Positions 58,863-64,000 of a stretch of 64,000 nucleotides of DNA are shown here, piece by piece; the stretch's first letter is position 1, and each line of letters starts with the position of its first letter. The position numbers and the translations under genes were made by a program. The stretch covers positions 62,001 through 126,000 of the forward strand of contig NZ_WBOS01000008.1 of NCBI RefSeq assembly GCF_008923245.1, written 5' to 3'. The notes below the pieces were generated by a model, which worked only from the letters and a program-made list of their open reading frames with translations, was not told where the DNA came from and ran no database searches. The DNA is from Cytobacillus depressus. GTDB lineage: Bacteria > Bacillota > Bacilli > Bacillales > Cytobacillaceae.

Positions 58863-59735
58863 GTGCGTTTTGATGAAGCATACTCTGGCAATGTATTTAT
58901 AAAAAGCCATCCAAATTATGAAGAAAGTGAAGCTGTAATTTACGGCATGCCAATGGACTGGACAGTTAGTTACCGTCCGGGTTCTCGTTTTGGTCCTTCT
59001 CGTATTCGCGAAGTGTCGATTGGTCTTGAGGAATACAGCCCTTACTTAGATCGTGAACTAGAAGAAGTAAAATATTTTGATGCAGGGGATATTCCGCTGC
59101 CATTCGGAAATGCGCAAAAAAGCCTTGTTTTGATTGAGGAATTCATTGATAAGCTATTAGCGGAAGATAAATTCCCAATTGGAATGGGTGGAGAACACTT
59201 AGTTTCTTGGCCAGTTATTCGTGCAATGGCCAAAAAATATCCTGATCTTGCTATCATCCACATGGATGCTCATACTGATTTGCGCGAGAATTATGAAGGG
59301 GAGCCATTATCCCATTCAACGCCAATCCGCAAAGCCTGTGATTTAATTGGACCGCAAAATGTTTACTCTTTCGGCATCCGTTCCGGCATGAAGGAAGAAT
59401 TCCAATGGGCGAAGGAAGTCGGCATGCATATTTCTAAATTTGAAGTGTTAGAGCCGTTAAAAGAAATCCTGCCGACGCTTGCAGGACGTCCAGTGTATGT
59501 AACAATTGATATTGATGTGCTTGACCCTGCACACGCTCCTGGAACAGGAACCGTTGACGCAGGCGGTATCACTTCAAAGGAGCTACTCGCATCTATTCAC
59601 GAGATTGCCCGCTCTAATGTAAAAGTAGTTGGCTGTGACCTTGTTGAAGTCGCACCTATTTACGATCCATCAGAACAAACAGCTAATACAGCAAGTAAGC
59701 TCATCCGCGAAATGATTCTCGGCTGGGTAAAGTAG
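58863..59735 (+). CDS. speB: Agmatinase
   Basis: This 290-residue ureohydrolase converts agmatine to putrescine and urea using two manganese ions. Metal-binding motifs are GGEHLVSWP, IHMDAHTDLRE and DIDVLDPAHAPGTG; NVYSFGIRSG is also conserved. GTG 58863 gives exactly the B. subtilis length and start (VRFDEAYSG); ATG 58854 and GTG 58860 are in frame. A terminator follows. Confidence 0.95.
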   Translation: MRFDEAYSGNVFIKSHPNYEESEAVIYGMPMDWTVSYRPGSRFGPSRIREVSIGLEEYSPYLDRELEEVKYFDAGDIPLPFGNAQKSLVLIEEFIDKLLAEDKFPIGMGGEHLVSWPVIRAMAKKYPDLAIIHMDAHTDLRENYEGEPLSHSTPIRKACDLIGPQNVYSFGIRSGMKEEFQWAKEVGMHISKFEVLEPLKEILPTLAGRPVYVTIDIDVLDPAHAPGTGTVDAGGITSKELLASIHEIARSNVKVVGCDLVEVAPIYDPSEQTANTASKLIREMILGWVK

Positions 59736-59773
59736 AAATACGTAAACGCTGAGCTAGACAAAAGTAGATAAAG

Positions 59774-59800
59774 AACGGAGACAAAGGTCTCCGTTTTTTT
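59774..59800 (+). terminator. Terminator of speEB
   Basis: AACGGAGAC (59774-59782) pairs with GTCTCCGTT (59787-59795) around AAAG, followed by TTTTT. Confidence 0.88.
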
Positions 59801-59982
59801 CCATTCTTTAAATAAGTGTCAAATCAGTTTTTTGACAAGAATCGGTAAAATCCATAAACCGTGTCCAGAACATCGATTTTATTGAAAAGGAATCCGATAA
59901 ATCTTCGCCAGTTCGCTGTTATTATCTAATAGAAAGTAGCACCTTTTGGCCAACTCTACTATAATGTTATGAAAAGGATGTG

Positions 59983-60435
59983 TTGCCGTTGTCTACTAGA
60001 CCTACGGAGCAAATGCCTGTTAAAATTAACGTGAAGACAGACATTCGAGATGGACGCAGCAAAGATACTTTTGAACTAATTGCGTTTGGTCAATACTATA
60101 TAAAGGAAAATGCCCGTTTTCTTCAATATGACGAAGCAATGGAAGAAGGAACAGCCAAAACCATTGTGAAAGTATCGGAAAAAGAAGGTCTTATTTTGCG
60201 GAGCGGTGCAGTGAAAATGAGGCTGCCTTTTCAAATGAATAAAAAGCTGAAAGGGAACTATCACACCCCATATGGCGTTTTTGAGCTTGATACAATGACC
60301 AAAAGGCTCGATCATCAGTTTGATGAGCAAACAGGAACGGGCTCGATCGACCTTTTATATGAATTAAAAATGCATGGAGCGAACACTGGTACATACCATT
60401 TATCCATCACATTCAAAAAGGAGGAAGAAAGTTGA
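59983..60435 (+). CDS. ywiB: YwiB-family protein (DUF1934)
   Basis: This protein of about 150 residues is predicted to form a beta barrel resembling a lipocalin-like fold. Segments: [42 protein letters not shown] and [15 protein letters not shown]. Function unknown; it always precedes argS in bacilli. The start is uncertain: TTG 59983 is five bases from AAAAGGA, GTG 59980 is too close and TTG 59989 is also possible. The stop overlaps the argS start by 4 bases. Confidence 0.85.
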   Translation: MPLSTRPTEQMPVKINVKTDIRDGRSKDTFELIAFGQYYIKENARFLQYDEAMEEGTAKTIVKVSEKEGLILRSGAVKMRLPFQMNKKLKGNYHTPYGVFELDTMTKRLDHQFDEQTGTGSIDLLYELKMHGANTGTYHLSITFKKEEES

Positions 60436-62102
60436 ACAGTGTAGAACAAATGCAAGACAAGCTGAAACAGGAAATTAAAGCGGCTGTCATCAAGGCAAAC
60501 TTAGCAACGGAAGAACAAATTCCAAACGTTATTTTGGAAACGCCGAAGGAAAAGGCACATGGAGACTATTCCACAAATATGGCGATGCAGCTTGCACGCG
60601 TAGCGAAAAAGGCACCGAAAATGATTGCCGAAGAGCTGATCGCTCATTTCGATAAATCGCAAGCGTCTATTGAAAAAATGGAGATTGCGGGCCCAGGATT
60701 TATTAATTTTTACATGGATAATAGCTATTTAACGAATTTAATCCCTGCCATTCTTAAAGCAGGTGATAAGTATGGGGAAACGAATATTGGTGAGAATCAG
60801 AAAATTCAAGTGGAATTTGTCTCTGCGAATCCAACTGGAGACCTCCACCTTGGGCATGCTCGTGGTGCAGCAGTAGGGGATTGTCTATCTAATATTCTTG
60901 CGAAAGCAGGCTATGATGTTTCTCGTGAATATTATATTAATGATGCTGGTAACCAAATTAATAACTTAGCATTATCAGTTGAAGCCCGTTATTTCCAAGC
61001 ATTAGGCATGGAAAAAGAAATGCCTGCGGACGGCTATCATGGCGAAGATATTATCGGGATCGGGAAAAAGCTTGCTGATGAGTATGGCGATAAATATGTT
61101 CTTGCCGATGAACAAGAACGCTTCGATTTCTTCCGTGAATACGGACTGAAGTATGAAATGGCGAAGCTGAAAACAGACCTTGAAGAATTCCGCGTGCCAT
61201 TTGATGTGTGGTACTCTGAAACATCGCTTTACCACAATGGGAAAATTGATACGGCGTTACAGGCGTTAAAAGATAATGGCCATATTTATGAGGAAGACGG
61301 AGCAACATGGTTCCGCTCTACTACATTTGGCGATGACAAGGACCGTGTTCTAATTAAAAATGACGGTTCTTATACGTACTTAACACCAGATATTGCTTAC
61401 CACAAGGACAAGCTCGAACGTGGATTTGAGAAGCTCATTAATATTTGGGGCGCTGATCACCACGGCTACATTCCGCGAATGAAAGCGGCGATTCAGGCAC
61501 TTGGCTACGAGCGTGATGCGTTAGAGGTTGAAATCATTCAGCTCGTTCATCTTTATAAAAACGGCGAGAAAATGAAAATGAGCAAACGGACAGGTAAAGC
61601 TGTGACGATGCGTGATCTAGTAGAGGAAGTAGGACTAGATGCAACTCGCTACTTCTTTGCGATGAGAAGTGCGGACACACATATGGACTTTGACCTAGAT
61701 TTAGCGGTTTCTGAGTCTAACGAAAACCCAGTTTACTATGCTCAATATGCCCATGCACGTATTTCTAGCATTTTACGCCAAGGCGAAGAGCAAGGAATGA
61801 CGGTTAGCGATGACGCTGATTTCTCATTAATTTCAGCTGAAAAAGAGATTGACGTATTGAAGAAGCTTGGAGAATTCCCACAAGCAGTCGGAGAAGCCGC
61901 GCAAAAACGTTTGCCGCATCGAATCACAAACTATATTTTCGAACTGGCATCCGCTTTCCACAGCTTCTACAACGCTGAAAAAGTACTAGACACCGACAAT
62001 CTAGAACGAACAAAAGCAAGACTCGCATTAATCAAAGCTGTGCAAACAACTTTGAAAAACGCACTCGCTTTAATTGGTGTTTCAGCTCCGGAAAAAATGT
62101 AA
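60432..62102 (+). CDS. argS: Arginine--tRNA ligase
   Basis: This 556-residue class I synthetase attaches Arg to tRNA(Arg). The N-terminal additional domain is followed by the HIGH motif in [35 protein letters not shown], the KMSK-type loop in [15 protein letters not shown] and the C-terminal anticodon-binding domain ([20 protein letters not shown]). Length is normal. The start is TTG coupled to ywiB, behind GGAGGAAG. No T-box is seen upstream. Confidence 0.96.
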   Translation: MNSVEQMQDKLKQEIKAAVIKANLATEEQIPNVILETPKEKAHGDYSTNMAMQLARVAKKAPKMIAEELIAHFDKSQASIEKMEIAGPGFINFYMDNSYLTNLIPAILKAGDKYGETNIGENQKIQVEFVSANPTGDLHLGHARGAAVGDCLSNILAKAGYDVSREYYINDAGNQINNLALSVEARYFQALGMEKEMPADGYHGEDIIGIGKKLADEYGDKYVLADEQERFDFFREYGLKYEMAKLKTDLEEFRVPFDVWYSETSLYHNGKIDTALQALKDNGHIYEEDGATWFRSTTFGDDKDRVLIKNDGSYTYLTPDIAYHKDKLERGFEKLINIWGADHHGYIPRMKAAIQALGYERDALEVEIIQLVHLYKNGEKMKMSKRTGKAVTMRDLVEEVGLDATRYFFAMRSADTHMDFDLDLAVSESNENPVYYAQYAHARISSILRQGEEQGMTVSDDADFSLISAEKEIDVLKKLGEFPQAVGEAAQKRLPHRITNYIFELASAFHSFYNAEKVLDTDNLERTKARLALIKAVQTTLKNALALIGVSAPEKM

Positions 62103-62107
62103 TATAG

Positions 62108-62169
62108 AAAAGGCTGGCTTGTAAAAGGAAGGGGAGAAGTACCTTCCTGAATACGGGCCAGCTTTTTTT
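62108..62169 (+). terminator. Terminator of argS
   Basis: AAGGCTGGC pairs with GGCCAGCTT with a one-base bulge; inside lies a second stem GGAAGG/CCTTCC. It is followed by TTTTT. Confidence 0.8.
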
Positions 62170-62186
62170 ATTAGGGGAAAATTGGC

Positions 62187-62590
62187 ACATCGCCCCTTTT
62201 AAGGGACAATCCACTTTGAAATGTTCTATGAATGTGCTTTAAAGGGCACCAAATAGGTGAAACTACCCGACAATGTCCTATAAACTAGTTTTAAAGGACA
62301 CGAAATGGGTGAAACAGTCCGTCAATGTCCAATAACCCAGTTTTAAAGGACACGAAATGGGTGAACCAGTCCGTCAATGTCCAATAAACCAGTTTTAAAG
62401 GACACGAAATGGGTGAACCTACCCGTCAATGTCCAATAATCCAGTTTTAAAGGACACGAAATGGGTGAAACAGTCCGTCAATGTCCAATAAATCAGTTTT
62501 AAAGGACACGAAATGGGTGAGCCAGTCCGTCAATGTCCAATAATCCAACTTTAAAGGACCCCAAATGGGTGAACCCCCCGCCAATGACCT
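62187..62590. repeat. Tandem array 4, 52-bp period, about 7 units
   Basis: TTTTAAAGG cores occur at 62289, 62341, 62393, 62445, 62497 and (degenerate) 62549, all exactly 52 bp apart; two further decayed units extend left. A unit reads AGTTTTAAAGGACACGAAAT, then GGGTGAACCAGTCCGTC, then AATGTCCAATAAACC. GGACA and TGTCC within a unit can pair. The array lies between convergent argS and the cardiolipin-synthase gene. Confidence 0.9.
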
Positions 62591-62612
62591 ATAATCCAGC
62601 TCAGTCCCCTAA

Positions 62613-63818
62613 CTACAAAAACAAGGTAAGAAGCCCAGCGACCCACTCTTTTAATGTCCGAACAGGATTAAATCGATTAAGCTCCTTCAGTGTCATTCGT
62701 CTAGAATCGTGAATATCAGTTTCAATCACCTTCTTCACCTTTTCAATAAACTCATGGTCATAAATATAACAATTAATTTCATAGTTGATAAAAAGGCTGC
62801 GGTGATCGAAGTTGGCGGTTCCGACATCACAAATTTCATCATCAATAATTAGCGTTTTAGCATGATAAAAGCCATTTGAAAACTCATAAACGATGGCCCC
62901 TTGCTTGAGCAATTTCCGCAAATAACGATAAGATGCTTCCTTCACAAGGGGGTGATCGGCTACTTTTGGAACAATAATCGTAAGAGAAACGCCACGATTT
63001 AAGGCGGCTGACAGGTCATTCAGCAGTTTTTGGCTGGGGATAAAATAAGGTGTTCCAATAAAGATGCTTTTTTTTGCTTGACGGATCAACGCAGAAAACG
63101 TGTCCTCCAAAAATGCGCCTTTAGAGGGGATTAACTTATGACGGCACTGCCCTTTTGGGAGATCGGGAAAATACACTGGATTCGTTAAAGTATTCTCTTT
63201 ATAGCTTTCATACCAATCCGTTAAAAACTCATTCTGAAGACCAGCAACCCCTTCACCCGCCATTTTTATATGATAGTCGCGCCAGGGGCTGAGCTTCGGT
63301 TTTAAATCAATATACTCCTTGCCAATATTAAAGCCCCCAATATAACCAACTTTCCCATCAATGACGGTAATTTTCCGGTGGTTCCTAGCTTGTAATGTAT
63401 AGAATAGAAAGGGAAACTTCGGCTTCTGGGAAAATGAAAATTTAATTCCTTCGCGTTCAAGCGATTGAATCGCTGCTTTTTTCACTTTATAGCTTCCAAT
63501 CCGATCCAAAAGGAGGCGCACTTCAACTCCTTCACTTGCTTTTTCCTTCAAGAGATTAAAAAAGTCTGTACTAAATTGATCGTCTTTAACAATATAAAAT
63601 AGTATATGAATATGATGCTTCGCCTTTTTTAGCTCTGAAAAGAAATCATCGAATAAATCAGGCCCTTCAGTAAAAATATCTAGGCTGCTCTGCCAAAAAG
63701 GGTATTCTTTCCGTTCTAACTTCATCAACTGTTTTTTTCTTCCGAGGTAAAAATCAATCGAGAGCCAAAGAGCAATAAAAAGAAAGATGATTAATAGAAT
63801 AAATAGGACTTTCATCAT
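62613..63818 (-). CDS. clsB: Cardiolipin synthase / phospholipase D family
   Basis: This 401-residue protein has a single N-terminal membrane helix (VLFILLIIFLFIALWLSI) and two HKD catalytic motifs: ARNHRKITVIDGKVGYIGG and YHAKTLIIDDEICDVGTANFD. It joins two phosphatidylglycerols to cardiolipin. The one-helix N-terminus fits YwiE/ClsB of B. subtilis rather than ClsA, and the position near argS agrees. AGGAG lies before the ATG. Confidence 0.9.
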   Translation of the reverse strand: MMKVLFILLIIFLFIALWLSIDFYLGRKKQLMKLERKEYPFWQSSLDIFTEGPDLFDDFFSELKKAKHHIHILFYIVKDDQFSTDFFNLLKEKASEGVEVRLLLDRIGSYKVKKAAIQSLEREGIKFSFSQKPKFPFLFYTLQARNHRKITVIDGKVGYIGGFNIGKEYIDLKPKLSPWRDYHIKMAGEGVAGLQNEFLTDWYESYKENTLTNPVYFPDLPKGQCRHKLIPSKGAFLEDTFSALIRQAKKSIFIGTPYFIPSQKLLNDLSAALNRGVSLTIIVPKVADHPLVKEASYRYLRKLLKQGAIVYEFSNGFYHAKTLIIDDEICDVGTANFDHRSLFINYEINCYIYDHEFIEKVKKVIETDIHDSRRMTLKELNRFNPVRTLKEWVAGLLTLFL

Positions 63819-63953
63819 TTTCTGCTCCTAAATTTGTTTCCAATTATTATCTCCCGGATGCAGAATTCTATAAGTATTTTCCATGACAATCAAAGCTTGC
63901 AGGATTTTTTTATCATCATGTTGAATGTAACATAAGAAATAAATAAAAAGATG

Positions 63954-63981
63954 TTGACTGAATGCTCATTCATAATATAAT
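63954..63981 (+). promoter_or_regulatory. Sigma-A promoter of the gene beyond the right edge
   Basis: TTGACT (63954-63959), a 16-bp spacer and perfect TATAAT (63976-63981) point rightwards out of the window. A FadR-like palindrome covers the -35 and spacer. Confidence 0.75.
63955..63972 (+). promoter_or_regulatory. FadR-type operator (fatty-acid degradation repressor)
   Basis: TGACTGAATGCTCATTCA agrees with the Bacillus FadR (YsiA) consensus TGAATGAMTANTCATTCA in all but two defined positions. It sits inside the promoter. In B. subtilis the fadF-acdA-rpoE operon near this chromosomal place is FadR-controlled, so the gene beyond the edge is probably fadF (ywjF). Confidence 0.65.
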
Positions 63982-64000
63982 AGAGATATAGAGTGAATTC

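Noticed and set aside
59801-59980. T-box leader for argS
   Set aside because: No T-box core sequence (TGGNACCGCG) or specifier stem is present; only a TATAAT at 59960.

Overview
The window reads as a chromosomal segment of a low-GC Gram-positive spore former of the Bacillaceae (Bacillus sensu lato). The basis is AGGAGG-type ribosome sites, many TTG/GTG starts, spore genes (gerQ, rsfA, pbpG), bacillithiol synthesis (bshB2-yojF), an L-box upstream of dapA, and a long right-hand block whose gene order matches the ywd-ywf-ywg-ywh-ywi region of Bacillus subtilis (ywdI, ywdK, gerQ, hemQ, pta, lipL, rsfA, ywfO, ywgA, ywhB, ywhC, ywhD, pbpG, speE, speB, ywiB, argS, ywiE).

Layout. 0-2.5 kb: the end of msrB, then a cassette resembling a plasmid ParMRC partition system (about 14 helically spaced iterons, an actin-like ATPase and a small DNA-binding-type adaptor). 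2.5-9 kb: deoD, a Crp/Fnr regulator and the nucleoside ABC importer nupNOPQ. 9-13.8 kb: a 52-bp repeat array, dapA under a lysine riboswitch, and a polar amino-acid ABC importer. 14-31 kb: accessory metabolism, including an MHS transporter with an ornithine-cyclodeaminase-like enzyme, a peptide transporter, GH13 alpha-glucosidase, YbaK, a twin P-loop ATPase, an AlkD-like protein, a PQQ-type lipoprotein, and a TetR-controlled ABC-2 exporter with two visible operators. 31-43.6 kb: bshB2-yojF, pdxK, a two-component system next to a LanFEG-like ABC exporter, mobA, moaE-moaD-moeB. 43.8-63.8 kb: the conserved block. The last 50 bases carry a sigma-A promoter overlapped by a FadR-like operator for a gene outside the window.

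The intergenic DNA is unusually structured. (1) Four tandem arrays, at about 9.2, 31.2, 50.9 and 62.2 kb, have different sequences but the same 52-bp period; two share a split motif, and three show higher-order periodicity. Two other loci carry degenerate 20-21-bp repeats, so both periods are close to whole numbers of DNA turns. (2) A dispersed element of about 123 bp occurs eight times, usually against a stop codon, and folds into a long hairpin. Its arms differ between copies by matching compensatory changes (AGCCCC/GGGGCT, AGGGGC/GCCCCT, ACCCCC/GGGGGT), strong internal evidence that the fold is selected or maintained. (3) Smaller palindromic families (GGTGTCNGACACC; GGCTGTCCAGAA hairpins) sit at gene ends.

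The best candidates for something undescribed are the chromosomal ParMRC-like cassette and the two repeat systems. Most protein-coding genes are ordinary housekeeping or transport functions. Start sites were chosen from ribosome-binding-site spacing and family length, so several differ from the longest open frame.
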